A DNA stretch of 64,000 nucleotides from Lepus europaeus. Its lineage: Eukaryota; Chordata; Mammalia; Lagomorpha; Leporidae. This document shows, one piece after another, positions 11,658 to 23,704 of the stretch. A model generated the notes under the pieces. That model was not told the origin of the DNA. It worked only from the letters and a program-made list of their open reading frames with translations, and searched no databases. The translations under genes and the position numbers were made by a program. The stretch covers positions 67,362,468 through 67,426,467 of the forward strand of contig NC_084838.1 of NCBI RefSeq assembly GCF_033115175.1. Reading direction: 5' to 3'. The number at the start of each line of letters is the position of its first letter. Within the stretch, counting starts at the first letter, position 1.

Positions 11658-11985
11658 TTTTTTTTTTTTTGACAGGCAGAGTGGACAGTGAGAGAGAGAG
11701 AGACAGAGAGAAAGGTCTTCCTTTGCCGTTGGTTCACCACCCAACGGCCGCTGCAGCTGGCGCACCGCACTGATCCGAAGCCAGGAGCCAGGTGCTTCTC
11801 CTGGTCTTCCATGCGGGTGGAGGGCCCAAGGACCTGGGCCATCCTCCACTGCACTCCCAGGCCACAGCAGAGAGCTGGACAGGAAGAAGAGAAACTGGGA
11901 CAGAATCCGGCGCCCCGACCAGGACTAGAACCCAGTGTGCCGGCGCCGCAGGCGGAGGATTAGCCTATTGAACTGCGGCGAAGGC
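11658..11985 (-). mobile_element. C-repeat SINE, young type
   Basis: Minus-strand copy with a long T run, GACAGGCAGAGTGGACAGTG, (GA)n and GCCGTTGGTTCACC, ending in a CpG-rich head (GTGCCGGCGCCGCAGGCGG). Many retained CpGs suggest recent insertion. The duplication CCTGTTTTGGATT is at 11645-11657 and 11986-11998. Confidence 0.94.
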
Positions 11986-11998
11986 CCTGTTTTGGATT

Positions 11999-12599
11999 CT
12001 TTAATCCAATGTTTTACTTCACTAAGGAGAGGAAATAGGATGCCTGTTAGGCTATCTTGGTAGAAGGGGACATACAAGAAACAACCTATTTATGATTAAA
12101 AAATATGGTTTACATGTCTTTCCATGAGAAAAACCTCATGTCACTTCTCTCACACTGTCATACATTTCTGACCTTCTACTCATTTATATTGTGTCATTTT
12201 CTCTTTTGTCTACACCATGCAAATATCTGAAACCACCAGAGATCTTGTGTGGCTTTACCGATTCCTACTGATGACTCATTTATTTCAATTTAACATTTCC
12301 CAATTATCCAGTCAGAACGTTATCCTTTAGGATACAAATACAGGGAGGATGTGGAGTACAGTGCATCGACTAGAGTCAGTTGTGGACCTCACCTGAACAA
12401 CATGCCTTTAGACTACCCAGTTCTCTTATGTTTCCTTGGTGATAATCTCTTTTAATGATAATCTCTGCACTGTTACTAGTTGCAATATACCTCACAAAGA
12501 ATGAACTTTTCAAGCATTTCTATATGAGACGTTTCCAAAAATGCACCGTGTATATTTTCAGGAGACAGGATTCACTTCACTGGGATAGATAATTAATTT
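11999..12599. other. Intergenic DNA, no gene seen
   Basis: AT-rich sequence with no recognisable exon or repeat. Confidence 0.55.
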
Positions 12600-12614
12600 A
12601 GAAAGTTACTTTCT

Positions 12615-12954
12615 GGAGCTGGCGCTGTGGTGTAGCAGGTAAAGCTGCTGCCTGCAGCACCAGCATCCCATATGGGCGCCGGTTCGAGTCCCGGCTGCTC
12701 CTCTTCCAATCCAGCTCTCTGCTATGGCCTGGGAAAGCAGTAGAGGATGGCCCAAGTCCTTGGGCCCTTGCACCCAAATGGGAAGACCGGGAAAGAAGCT
12801 CCTGGCTCATAGCTTCAGATCAGCCCAGCTCCAGCCATTGCGGCCAACTGGGGAGTGAACCAGCGGATGGAAGACCTCTCTTTTTTCTCTGTCTCTCCTT
12901 CTCTCACTGTGTAACTCTGACTTTCAAATAAATAAATAAATCTTTAAAAAAATA
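12615..12954 (+). mobile_element. C-repeat SINE
   Basis: Full-length copy with an exact B box (GGTTCGAGTCC), a well-preserved body and an AAATAAATAAATAAATC tail. The perfect 15-bp duplication AGAAAGTTACTTTCT is at 12600-12614 and 12955-12969. This target site is itself nearly palindromic. Confidence 0.95.
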
Positions 12955-12969
12955 AGAAAGTTACTTTCT

Positions 12970-13911
12970 AAAAAGAGTTCGTTATGATCTTACATACCAA
13001 ATTTTTTAATTATTTGAACTTTACTGAAGATATGTGGTCATCCAGTCCAAGTAGGGAATCTCCCAAATGGGAGAATACCACGGGCATCAAATGTGATCAT
13101 CAGAAACATTGAATAACATACATTAGCCATATTAACACTATTGACATCTTATGGTATTTCTTTAGAATGTTTCTAAAGGAAATTCTACTGTTATATATCA
13201 TCATAGTAAAAGCAATCTGAAGTTCCACCTCCATAATGAATGCTTTAAGTTCCTATTCTTTTGATGAGTACAATCCAGGGTAAAATTTAGTAAAAAAAAA
13301 AAAAAAAAACCTCACATTTCTGGTAGAAGAATGATTTACTCTTATATAAAGGAAAACATTGTGAGTCATTGGCCATCAGATGGAAAAATGCCTTATGGTA
13401 AATAATGTTTCCTTTTATTGTTAGTGTGAATGTCATTGCTGAGAGTAACCTAGGAGGCATTGTTAAGCGATTTTTTATGAAAAGAAGTAAAACACAAATT
13501 ATTAATGAAGAGACTAAACTATAACCAAGGCCCAAGAATAAGCAGAAATACTTAACATGCTAATTTGTAAGCCCAGTCTGCCAAGGATAAGTTAGGATTG
13601 AGTACAAAACTGAAGACTTTGGTGTGGTGTTCTTCCTCTCAAGGAAGTGATACAAACTCTCTAAGATGCTTAGATCCCTTTTATTATGCTTCCAATATTC
13701 TTCTACAAATTATACAGGCATATTTACTCTCTACACCAGCACAAAGCACTTCCTAAGATACTTTTGTGATTTCCTTGTTCTAGAAGGGTCAAACAGAGTA
13801 TGGTAAAATCCTTAATGGAAGTGTTTGGGCATTTCCAATCTGACTCCCAGTAATGCCAAGATATCTCAACATTTCATGTTAAAAGGCTACTATATTAAAA
13901 CTTCTGCTGGA
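12970..13911. other. Intergenic DNA, no gene seen
   Basis: No coding signal or named repeat. An A18-type run lies near 13291-13308. Confidence 0.55.
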
Positions 13912-14224
13912 GGCCAGCACTGTGGTACAGCGGGTTAAAGTCCTGGCATAAAGAGCAGGCATCCCATATGGGCGCTGATTCTAGTCCCAGCTGCTCCTCT
14001 TCTGATCCAGCTCTCTGCTATGGCCTGGGAAAGCAAAAGATGGACCAAGTCCTTAGGTCCCTGAACCCACATGGGAGACCCAGAAGAAGTTTCTGGCTCC
14101 TGACTTCGAATTGGCTCAGTTCTGGCCGTTGCAGCCATTTGAACCAACAGATGGAAGACCTCTCTTTCTCTGTCTCTACCTGTCTAACTCTTTCAAATAA
14201 ATAAAAATAAATCTTTAAAAAAAA
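13912..14224 (+). mobile_element. C-repeat SINE
   Basis: The head AGGCCAGCACTGTGGTACAG is followed by the usual body (small internal deletions near GGGAAAGCAAAAGATGG) and a CAAATAAATAAAAATAAATC tail. A short duplication CTGCTGGA is at 13904-13911 and 14225-14232. Confidence 0.9.
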
Positions 14225-14239
14225 CTGCTGGAAATATTT

Positions 14240-14580
14240 AATTGTTCATTCATTCCTTCAATGAAACTGTTTTGAATGCCTACTTTATCCACCTATAATG
14301 TGCTGAGACACTGAAACCTCCTATTACTTATTTTCATTAAACTAGTTTATCTATGTAGCCCTGAAAATACAGTTGAAATCCTTATTACTTACTTCTCATT
14401 CAAAAAGTCTCTCTTCTAGGAAGCTTTCCCTAATCATTCCAACTTGAAATTTGGTTCTCTTCTCTATATGATCATAAATTAAATTTATACTTATTTAATT
14501 TAGTTTTACATCTTGCAGTTTAGTTCATAAGCTCCTGGAATGTCAGGGCTATGACCCTACACCTTCATTCATTCATTCAA
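14240..14580 (+). mobile_element. L2 LINE 3' fragment
   Basis: AGGAAGCTTTCCCTAATCATTCC, then AAGCTCCTGGAATGTCAGGG and a terminal CATTCATTCATTCAA stretch, follow the order of the L2 3' end. It is diverged but collinear. Confidence 0.6.
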
Positions 14581-14823
14581 CAGATTAAATATTGGGCCAA
14601 GCATTATTTGAAAAGCAAAAATAAGACAAAGCTTCTGCATCAGTTTGACTTTATTCTAATAGGTGAAATAAGATATGCAATCACTTCAACATGATTCCTA
14701 TAAAATTTGTTACATCTAAAAATGTGTGAACTTGAGCTAAAAGGTTTCCCCAAATTCCTAAGTACATGATTCTTTATACAAAGGAGTGAAACTTGTTCCA
14801 CTAATCATCTGCTCTAATTATTT

Positions 14824-14962
14824 TAATAACTGTGACCAGACCGGCTAGCAGCCTGGACTCCACTTAGAGCGGGTGGGTCAGTGCAGTCCAGGGGAGACTG
14901 TGATTGAAGGTGTTGATAACCACCTGAGTCAGCCTTCCTGTAGCTTTTAGACACAGTTATTA
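14824..14962. other. GC-richer island with nested inverted repeats
   Basis: An 11-bp perfect inverted repeat, TAATAACTGTG at 14824-14834 and CACAGTTATTA at 14952-14962, bounds a segment richer in GC than its surroundings. Inside it, CCTGGACTCCACT (14852-14864) pairs with AGTGCAGTCCAGG (14880-14892) with one mismatch and a 15-nt loop. A TGAGTCA site (AP-1 consensus) lies near 14926-14932. It could be a conserved noncoding element or an old transposon remnant. Confidence 0.45.
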
Positions 14963-15189
14963 GCACACTGGCAGATTCATAGTGCCTGCCTCAAGTACTT
15001 CCAACTTCTACGTAACATAACTTAGCATATGTCACGGACAAGGTAGGGACTAAATAAATGCTTTGCATGGATGCTGACTAAAAGGAGTTTTTAGGATTAT
15101 GACATGAATTCTACCAAATTTCTCTTTTTGCTCATGCTTTTCACAAAGCTATCCAGTGTTCCCTTACTCAGAGCTTGCATTTTCATATT

Positions 15190-15500
15190 TTTTAAATATT
15201 TATTTTATTTATTTGAAAAACAGAGTTACAGAAAGAGGGAGAGACAGAGAGCGGTCTTCAATCTGCTGGTTCACTCCTCAAATGGCTGCAATGGCCAGAG
15301 CTGAGCCTATTCAAAACCAGGAGCTTCTTCCCAGTCTCCCACATGGGTCCAAGGACTTGGACCATCCTCCACTTCTTTCCCAGGCACACTAGCAGGGAGC
15401 TGGATCAGAAGCTGAGAAACCGGGACTCAAACCAGCACCCATATGGGATGCCAGTGCCTCAGGCTAGGGCTTTAACCTACTGCACCACAGTGCCAGCCCC
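15190..15500 (-). mobile_element. C-repeat SINE
   Basis: Minus-strand copy with tail TTTTATTTATTTGAAAAACAG and head ending CACCACAGTGCCAGCCCC. The perfect 14-bp duplication TGCATTTTCATATT is at 15176-15189 and 15501-15514. Confidence 0.94.
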
Positions 15501-15689
15501 TGCATTTTCATATTCTTGTGACTCATAACTAAAATAAGGAGACAGAAACCTTAATAATAAAAAAAATACAGTACTAATGTGTAGTGAAAAAATCCACTGA
15601 GGTTTAAGTCAAGAAATCTGCTCTTAACTTTGTCCCTACTCCCATTTTCACAGTTAAATGAATTGGATTATTAATTTCTGGTTGGACTT

Positions 15690-16090
15690 AATACCAATGA
15701 GCTTTTCATCCCTGAAAAACAAGTACCTGAGAGGAGTTACTTGAGAAGGAAAGTGCTTATTTTGGCTCATTGTTTTGGAGGTTTACAATCCAAGACTGAT
15801 GAGATTGTGGGATGGTGGAACATATGCAAGGGTATCACATTCTGAGCAGGAAGCAGAAAGAGAGGCAAGGCCCAACTCCACTTATACAAGCAACCCTACT
15901 GCATGAACTACCTTCTATAGGCATACCCTCAATGACCTAAAAATCTCCTACTGTGCCCACCTCCTAGACGCCACAATTAAAGCAAGTCTACACTATTGAC
16001 CCATAAATCATTACTATTAATTCAGTAGCCATTAACATAAGACTTTGATGACCAGCCCTTCAATACATGACAGGATAGGAGACTCCCAAA
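15690..16090 (-). mobile_element. MaLR/ERVL-type LTR, antisense
   Basis: AGTACCTGAGAGGAGTTACTTG followed by GAAAGTGCTTATTTTGGCTC, then GAGCAGGAAGCAGAAAGAGA, TACCCTCAATGACCTAA and CCCACCTCCTAGACGCCAC, is in the order of an antisense MaLR/ERVL LTR. No coding region is attached, so it is a solo or fragmentary LTR. The family name is by eye. Confidence 0.55.
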
Positions 16091-16099
16091 CAAAAATCT

Positions 16100-17020
16100 G
16101 ACCAAAACAGTGTCTTACTTTCCTTTTCTATTAACAAGGACAATAATATCCATCCAACAAGATTGTTGCAAAGAACAAATTAAAGAATGAATTCTAAAGC
16201 ACTAGCAAACTGCAAAGCATTTTAAAAATAGTGTGTGCTCACAGGTTGCTTATGGTCAGTAAAAGGGTACCATATAGTTAAACACCTTAAGAACTTTCCT
16301 TGCTACTATACTTTGCCAGCCTGACTTGTTACCGACATCCTATAAATTTAGAAAAGTCACATTTTATCATTGAATCTCAGTCTTTCTAGTCATAGCCTAA
16401 AAAGATGCCTCATACAGATAAAGGCATGGTGGAATTCTGCATCCCCAACAATTGGTGTCAAAACCTTCAGAAATAGTTATATAAAAGTAATAGGCAAAAA
16501 TACAACAGCTATCTTTAATATTAGCTCTGAATTAGACGATGCTTCTTATGTGCCAGGATATGTGAAGAGCATGTCATAGAAATTATCTTATATTAGTGTG
16601 GTGTATGAATGAGAATCTTAAATTTTAGTCAGAAGATGTTGTATTGAGTTGGACTGTACCACAGTAAGAATACCAAGGTCAAAGATAGGTATCTGAAGAC
16701 CTAGATTCAAACCCAAGCCTTATCCTTTAAACTAAGTCATCTCTGAACCTTGGTTCCTCAACTTTAAAAACAAACAAACAAAATAATCAATGAAGCTAGT
16801 ATGAATCCCTGTCTCACAAACTGTTGTGAGGATTAAATTTACAAATGCACATGCAGTCTATGCAGAATTTCTGTCTCAATGTTACATTTTTATTATCAAT
16901 ATCTTCACCCACTAACAAATCACTCTAAGCAAACTACCTAGCCCTTCAATTTCTTTATTTGTCAAATGGGAATAACAATACCTATGCCATTGTTCTATTA
17001 AATCAGATAATGTGTAAACT
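16100..17020 (+). repeat. Cluster of MIR SINE fragments
   Basis: There are three + strand MIR-like copies: about 16100-16250 (AACTGCAAAGCATTTTAAAAAT end), about 16650-16870 (GAACCTTGGTTCCTCAAC then GTTGTGAGGATTAAAT) and about 16890-17015 (TCAATTTCTTTATTTGTCAAA). A minus-oriented piece (TATGTGCCAGGATATGTGAAG) lies near 16545-16590. All are old and diverged. Confidence 0.6.
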
Positions 17021-18082
17021 AGAAAACACTAAAGATATTTTACTTCATATCATAATTTCACTTTCTCTCTCTTCTACTTTATACTTCATGCTAACTGTAA
17101 TCAACTATCATGACATGTTCTGGAAGGAAATTCTGGAATAAATAAAACTGCATTTTATCAACAAGAGTAGTTATCTCCTTTGGGATTTCTATGATTCACA
17201 TCAGCAGTAGCCCATGGCCATCTAACTTAAATACCATGCTGGGTGGATTAGTGTCAGCCATCCTTCAGATACAGTGGGTAGCAAGACACCTGGGGCCCAT
17301 CTCCTGTTCTGCTGAACCCCTGGATGCAAAAGAAGAGCATTCCCATATATTCATCCATGCAATATCTACCAGGCTTACAAAAGATTACAAGAAGGATCAA
17401 TATAGGTTCCTTCCTTATGACAATAATAAGGTTCAAGGAATAGAAAGGCATCCTGTTGCTGTGAATCCATAAAAGAGAAAACAAAAATAATTAAGCTGCT
17501 TTTGGCTCAAAGTTCTTAAGGTCAGGGCTCACTGGCCTAAACTTGAACTTCTGATTTTTCCTGTCAACTGTGTAAATAAAGTGTATACCTTCTAAGGCAA
17601 GAAGATTCCAGAAATTATGAAGTCCCATTTGGTGGAGAAAGAACAATGTATTTATTCCTCATCTAATCAATCTAAGTACTCAGATCAAAGGAAATATACT
17701 ACATAATAGCCCACATACAATTATTGAACTCAACAAATATAAACATTAGTACTAGGCGTTAAGAGTGTTTGATCTTATAAAAACAGAATTTATTCAAACA
17801 ATATTTTAAATGTTTTTATCTTTGATTCTGATTGGAATGAGATACAGCAGGAGTTGGTGAGTAGACTGAAGCAATGAGTTACACTAACTACATTTTGGAT
17901 GACATAAACATCCTAGACATATATACAGTTGCAATAATAACTTAAGAAATAAGAAAATATTGTGCAATAAATTTTAGTATATCCCTTTTTTTAAAGGCAT
18001 TAACTTTTAACTTTCACTACTTTTCAGGTTCTAGTTACATAAATCATCAATTAGTAGTAATACAGCCATAAGAATAGTGTAC
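17021..18082. other. Intergenic DNA, no gene seen
   Basis: No splice-supported frame. The 93-codon frame at 17191-17472 resembles no protein I know and has no promoter or splice context. Confidence 0.5.
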
Positions 18083-18312
18083 GGGGCCACTGTTGTGGCA
18101 TAGCAGGTAGAGCCACTGCCTGCGACACTGACACCCCATATAAGCATCAGTTCATGCCCTAGCTGCTTCACTTGCAATCCAGCTCCCTGCTAATGGCCCG
18201 GGAAAAGCAGTGGAAAATGGACCAACTGTTTGGGCCCTTGCCACCTACATGGGAGACCTGGATGAAGCTCCTAGCTGTGGTTATCTGGAGAGTAAAACAG
18301 CAGATAGAAGAG

Positions 18313-18357
<45 letters not shown>

Positions 18358-18390
18358 AACTCTTTCAAAATAAATCTTTTTTAAAAAACA
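18083..18390 (+). mobile_element. C-repeat SINE with long (TC)n
   Basis: Diverged copy (head GGGGCCACTGTTGTGGCATAG) with part of the central body deleted, and an uninterrupted (CT)n of about 20 units at 18316-18354 before CTTTCAAAATAAATC. The dinucleotide run is likely to be polymorphic. Confidence 0.88.
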
Positions 18391-19409
18391 GTGAACCATT
18401 TAACTACAAAATATTTAGCACTTTCACTTATTATACCTCTTATCTCAGCCCTAGGACAAAAGAAGTCAGCAATATTTTCATATTATTCTGTGGTACACAC
18501 ATACTACTCCAACTAATTTCAATGTATTTGCCTTTATCCAGTTAGAAATAATCTATACTTCTTTTTACAACTCCAATAAATTTTTTCTTACTACCTTTGT
18601 TAAAACATTTTCAGTCTATAGATACTAAAATCATTTATGTATAAATTAGCTTACAGATAAGATTGCCAATGCCTAAAAGACAGGCTCTTACTCATCTTTT
18701 TTTAAGCACTACCACCCACCGTCTTCTCCACTTGGTGTTTGTGCTTAGTTGGTATTTTAATGCTTTTAGTAATTTTTTCAAAAATATTATTAGTCACATT
18801 GGTTATTTTTTGACTATGGTACTATGTATTTTCCAATCTTTAAGGTAAGATCATCATGTTTTCCACCCATACCCATTATGAAAACATGTGGTTATCTACT
18901 ACCAGGCAGATTTATTTGTGCTTTCTCTCAGATACACAGGGCATTTCCTCCTGCAGTTCTGAGGGTGATACTTTCTCTCCATGCTGTCTGTGGTAAGTGG
19001 CAAGCACTGCTTTTCCCTAGTGAGAAGAAGTCAATAGGCTGTATTTTACTGTGACAGCTGGGCCATTTGACTTGAGCCTTATTACACTTGATGGTTACCT
19101 TTAGGGAATGTCTTTTTCAATTGTTTATTTTTCAAGTCTCTTGTCAGTTCAAACTACAGAAAACAAAAGGGGTACCCTGAATGTACTAATGTGCACCCAG
19201 AACACAGAAAGTACTTTATCAAACATTGTCCCAAAAAGATATTTGAGTTCAGATATTTATTAAGTACCAATTAGGCACAAAGTACCATTCTCATCAATAT
19301 GAGAATGCTTCAAAAATGAGTAAAATCCAATGATTCACACATAGATATTACATTTGGGAAATAATAAACACATCCATGAAAATCTGAAATTACCTGAATT
19401 ACTTAAAAT
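18391..19409. other. Intergenic DNA, no gene seen
   Basis: AT-rich sequence with no gene. Nothing beyond weak repeat-like text was recognised. Confidence 0.55.
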
Positions 19410-19618
19410 GCCTAGACATTTCAAAAAGTTTGTGGAATATGGAATTAAAATGTAAATTTTCTGGTGCAAAAAAAAATCTATGCATAATATTTTCACAACA
19501 TGCATTTTCATGAATTTTTTAAAGATCCCTTGTATGCATGAATTTCAAATTTTTGCACCAAAATAAATATATCTTTTAATTATATTTTCCACAAACTTTT
19601 TTGAAGTATTCTCTTAGA
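19410..19618. mobile_element. Palindromic mariner-like MITE, copy 1
   Basis: The arms TTTCAAAAAGTTTGTGG (from 19415) and CCACAAACTTTTTTGAAG (to about 19607) are inverted. The sub-arms GGTGCAAAAAA and TTTTTGCACCAAAAT lie inside. The element is a long imperfect hairpin without coding capacity. Related copies lie near 49.1, 50.1 and 60.7 kb. I do not recognise the exact family name. Confidence 0.7.
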
Positions 19619-19889
19619 AGACTATAAGAAATCCCAAAAACACCTAATATTGACAAGGGTTTAATAATGGGGATTCATTTTATGATGGTAAATTGACTGT
19701 ACTTGTTGAGCCATCTACTGAGTTAGTCCTCAATCTTATTGGCATTTCAGGCAAAGCAATCTTTATGGGTATGGACTGTGGTAAGCATTACCAGAAATTT
19801 AGTAATTGTAGGTTCCTGAATAGTGTCATGGTGACAATAAAAAATGCTTCCTTATACTTCCAAATGCCTTTAAGGGTAGCAATTTTAGT

Positions 19890-20200
19890 TGTGAACCACT
19901 ATCTACCAAAATAGGCTAGGTAATGCCACGGTAATAAACAACCTTAAATCTCAAGGACTTGGTTCAACCGAGTTTCTTTCTTTGTCACCCTAAACCTTCA
20001 GAACTGGTAAAGAGCAGCAAGTACTCATTCTAACTACAAGGACCAAGGCTGATGAGGCTCCCTCACAGTGTGTACCTCTGCAGTCACCTCAGCAGTGGAG
20101 ATCACACCGAGGTGTGCTGGAGAGAAGAGTCCAAGGACCAAGAGCACTACAGCTGATAAAGAGTTAGAAGATCCAAGGTCTTCAAGGTTAAGGGCACTCT
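19890..20200 (-). repeat. Possible old LTR-type repeat
   Basis: AAAATAGGCTAGGTAATGCC, then AATAAACAACCTTAAATCTC and AAGGCTGATGAGGCTCCCTC, follow a mammalian-wide LTR-like antisense consensus that I recognise only loosely. Confidence 0.35.
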
Positions 20201-22300
20201 TTAAGATGCAAAACCTCATTCTCTAAATTCCAGAGATCCAGTGCTAGTTCATGAAGAAAATAAGGCAAGGTTAAATAAAGCAACCCACCAAGAAGCCATG
20301 CATACAGAAGTACATGGAACCTGTGCCAGCAAAGGAGAAAACAATACTTGGAACTATAAAATCCCATAGCTGGATATTCCATTTGCTGAGAGAAAAGAAG
20401 GACAGATGACTTTACACTCCACTCTGAAGCACGGGGATAATCCCAGCTGCTTGCAAACTGAATTCTGCCTTTGTCCCCACCTAAATCTCTTCCTGATAGT
20501 TGGAAAGACTCACCCTCTCCAAGGAATACAAAGCAAGATATTCAGACACTATAAGAGAAAAGGGGAATGGAATAAACAAGAAAACAAATGGTATATTCAT
20601 AATAACAAACAGAAAATATTACCATGGAACACATACATATTAGGACCTAAAATTTCTCCCTAAATTTTAAAAACATTAGGAAATTATCAAGTCTATGAAG
20701 TAAGAATTGAAAACACGAATGAGAGAACTTTGGAATTAGATGATCAGACAGCAAGGGGAGATAAAATATGAGTTGCCAGAGCTGAATAATAGTAGGAGAA
20801 AAAATGAAACCATCATACTTATAAGGACAAAAATGGAGGAACATGAAGGAGATGTTCTACAAACGTATTAAGGAGCAGAGATAAAGGTTTTTAAATGGAC
20901 GAAAAAATTAATGAGGAAATGAAAAATATAGTAATGTATATAATCAGAAACTCTGGAGAAAACAGAAAAAAAAAATAGAACCCATGTTCCAAGAGAACAT
21001 TTTGTTGATACAATACAAGAGCGTCTTAGACTTTGTTGATGGGTTTGAAAGAATTGTCGTTAATTCCACAAGCATTGTTCTGGGCAGTGATCCAAGAATG
21101 GTGGGCTGCAGCATGGCCACATGGAAGATACCAGGAGAGTGTAGTCTTCTGTGTCTCCTCTCTTGTGCACTGAAATCCTAGAGCATACTCTAGGCTATAT
21201 AAAAGCCATATCACCTTGTCCTGCTGTACCATTGCCAACATGGGTCTGCTCTTAAAACCACAGAGAAACAACTGCAGAGATTTAGAAGAGGGGTTGGCTT
21301 TATTGGGACTTATTTTTCACTTCATCAACAGAATAAGCCAGATGACCATGCATTAGAAGCAAATGTCCAAAAGAGAATCAAACACCAATGAGCTGACAAT
21401 CACAACAATCTATCACAGGAGGCCTATGGAGTTCCTTGAGGCTAAATATATAAGAGTAAGAAAAGAAACAATCAAAGGCTTAAAAGGCCAATCTTTGAAA
21501 AATACACAATAAAAGTAGGTCCATAGTAGATGCTAATTTTAAAAAACAAACCAAAAATCAGACCATGGAACTTATGGCATTTAGAATCTTCAATACACTC
21601 ATCAGTCTGCCAGAAGTTTGCAAGGAAATAACAGGAAAGCCAAGGACATTCCAATACCCAATTTCCTCTCCTCACTTTTCCAACTCCAAAATTTCTTCTC
21701 TTACAGAAATTCTTGGAGGAATATTCTTCTTGAAAATATTTTGAAAGGATTTATAATTAAGTAAATTGAAAGGGCAAAGAAGAGGAAAGGGAGGGAAATA
21801 ATACAGTTCATACTCATTAACAACATATGGAAAACCACCATGCCAAGGATACTCCCAGAAATGCATAATCTGTCAGAATATCATGAGAAAAGGCAGATTC
21901 AAGAAACAATCATCATGAAATATAGAGCTATTTTGACTTGTTGACTACACTAAGGAGCCCAGATTTGGTCAACACTAAAATCTTAGAGATTCAACTTATC
22001 CTATAATAAAACAAATAGTTGCCAGTATACCCTTTTAAAAAAAACAATTATATTTATTTTCTTAGGGTTATGTCTATAGAAATATTTTATGTAATAATTT
22101 ATCTATAATGTCATAAAAATAACATCAAATTTAAAATGAAAGCCTAGGAATCTTTATTTCTACTTTGTACACAAATTTTATTATTTCGTGAGTTTTATAA
22201 ATTGTAACTTTTTTTAAATAAAATTATATGTACCACATTTTGTAGTAATTTAACATAAAGATAGGATTAAGACTAACACTAACAGAAGTAGGCCTAGAGT
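20201..22300. other. Intergenic DNA, A-rich, no gene seen
   Basis: The + strand is A-rich over 20400-21000 and 21280-22000, like decayed L1 5'/ORF1 sequence, but no block is clear enough to name. A TATATAAAAG motif at about 21197 lacks any recognisable downstream exon. Confidence 0.5.
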
Positions 22301-22304
22301 TAAG

Positions 22305-22600
22305 ATACTGATCAAGATGCCCGCGTCCCATATCGACTATCTGGGTTCAATACCTGATTCTGGCTTCTGATTGCAGAATCCTGAAATTTCAGATCCTGGA
22401 GACAGAGTGACAACTCCATTGATTAGGTTCCAGCCACTCATGTGGGAATCCTGGATTTAGTTTATGCCTGCCAGTTTCACCTGGCTCAACACTGGTGTTT
22501 TAGACATTTGGGTAGTAAACCAGTGTATGGGAGTACTACGTGTTGCTCTAACACATTCTCTCTCTGCCTCTCAAGTAAAACTGAAACAAAGAAAGAAATC
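22305..22600 (+). mobile_element. Old, diverged C-repeat SINE
   Basis: GAGTTAAGATACTGATCAAG, then CCCGCGTCCCATATCG and CTGGGTTCAATACCTGATTC, define the older C-repeat type. The tail is CTCTCTGCCTCTCAAGTAAA. It is much more diverged than neighbouring copies. Confidence 0.75.
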
Positions 22601-22841
22601 TAACAGGTCTTTTAGTTTCTATTTTATAAAGAAAGAAATAATTCCACTAGTTCTACTTTTCTTCCTTTATTACTCATCTACATAATTAATCAAGGTGTTT
22701 AATAAATCTAATTTTGTTTGTTGTATAGTGCATTATTCAAAAATAATGAATTACCTTTTTGCCTTTAATAATGAGTGAGGTAAGTAATGATGTTTGGTAG
22801 AAAGCAATAAGATAATTATATGTTTGAAAAGATAGAACTCA

Positions 22842-23163
22842 GGGGACTGGCGCTGTGGTGCAGTGGGTTAACACCCTGGCCTGAAGTGCAGGCATCCCAC
22901 ATGGGTGCCGGTTCAAGACCCGGCTGTTCCACTTCTAATCCAGCTCTCTGCTATGGCCTGGGAAAGCAGCAGAAGATGGCCCAAGTGCTTGGGCCCCTGT
23001 ACCCATGTAGGAGACCTGGAGAAACCTCCTGGCTCCCAGCTTCAGATCAGTGCAGCTCTGGCTGTTGCAGCCAAATGGAGAGTAAACCAGCAGATGGAAG
23101 ACCTCTCTCTCTCTGCCTCTCCTCTCTCTGTTTAACTCTTTCAAATAAGTAAATCTTTTTTAA
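22842..23163 (+). mobile_element. C-repeat SINE
   Basis: Full-length copy with A box TGGTGCAGTGG, B box GGTTCAAGACC and tail TTTCAAATAAGTAAATC. The duplication AAAAGATAGAACTCA at 22827-22841 recurs as AAAAGATATAACTCA on the right, with one mismatch. Confidence 0.93.
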
Positions 23164-23249
23164 AAAGATATAACTCAGATAAACATTCCTAAAATAAGAA
23201 ATTATTTATATAAGTTATGATTATGCCTGAGAAAACAGAAATAGAATAG

Positions 23250-23281
23250 CCAAAAAAAAAAAAGAAAGAAAGAAAGAAAAA
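23250..23281. repeat. A-run plus (GAAA)n
   Basis: Twelve As followed by four to five AAAG/GAAA units. It is a simple repeat without context. Confidence 0.85.
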
Positions 23282-23334
23282 GTGCATCTTCAGAGCAATT
23301 AAGATGTTGCTTGAAATATCTATCCATATCTATC

Positions 23335-23580
23335 CATATTGGAGGACCTAGGTTCCAGTCCCAATTTCACTTTCAATTCTAGCTTTTTGCTAATGCACAT
23401 TCTGGGAAATATCAAGTGATGGTCCAAGCACTTGGATCTCTGACACCCACATGTAAAACCCAGATTAAGTTCTGGGCTCCTTCCTCCGCCTGCCCCAGTC
23501 TTGTCTATTGCAGGCATTTAGGGGGTGAACCATTGAATGGAAGACCTCTTTCTTTCTTTCTACATTTACAATAAAATAAT
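23335..23580 (+). mobile_element. Old, diverged C-repeat SINE
   Basis: CTAGGTTCCAGTCCC (degenerate B box), GGTCCAAGCACTTGGATC, GGGTGAACCATTGAATGG and a CAATAAAATAA tail follow the C-repeat order. The 5' end is lost. Confidence 0.75.
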
Positions 23581-23617
23581 TAATTTTGAAAAATATGTTA
23601 TGGGATTTCAACAATTT

Positions 23618-23643
23618 TTTTTATTTGACAGGTAGAGTTATAA

Positions 23644-23704
<61 letters not shown>

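Noticed and set aside
17191-17472. Overlapping frames on both strands at 17.2-17.5 kb as a possible exon
   Set aside because: No similarity that I recognise and no convincing splice pair or neighbouring exon.
21197-21206. TATATAAAAG as a possible promoter
   Set aside because: No exon, cap-site context or CpG island follows; such strings are expected by chance in AT-rich DNA.
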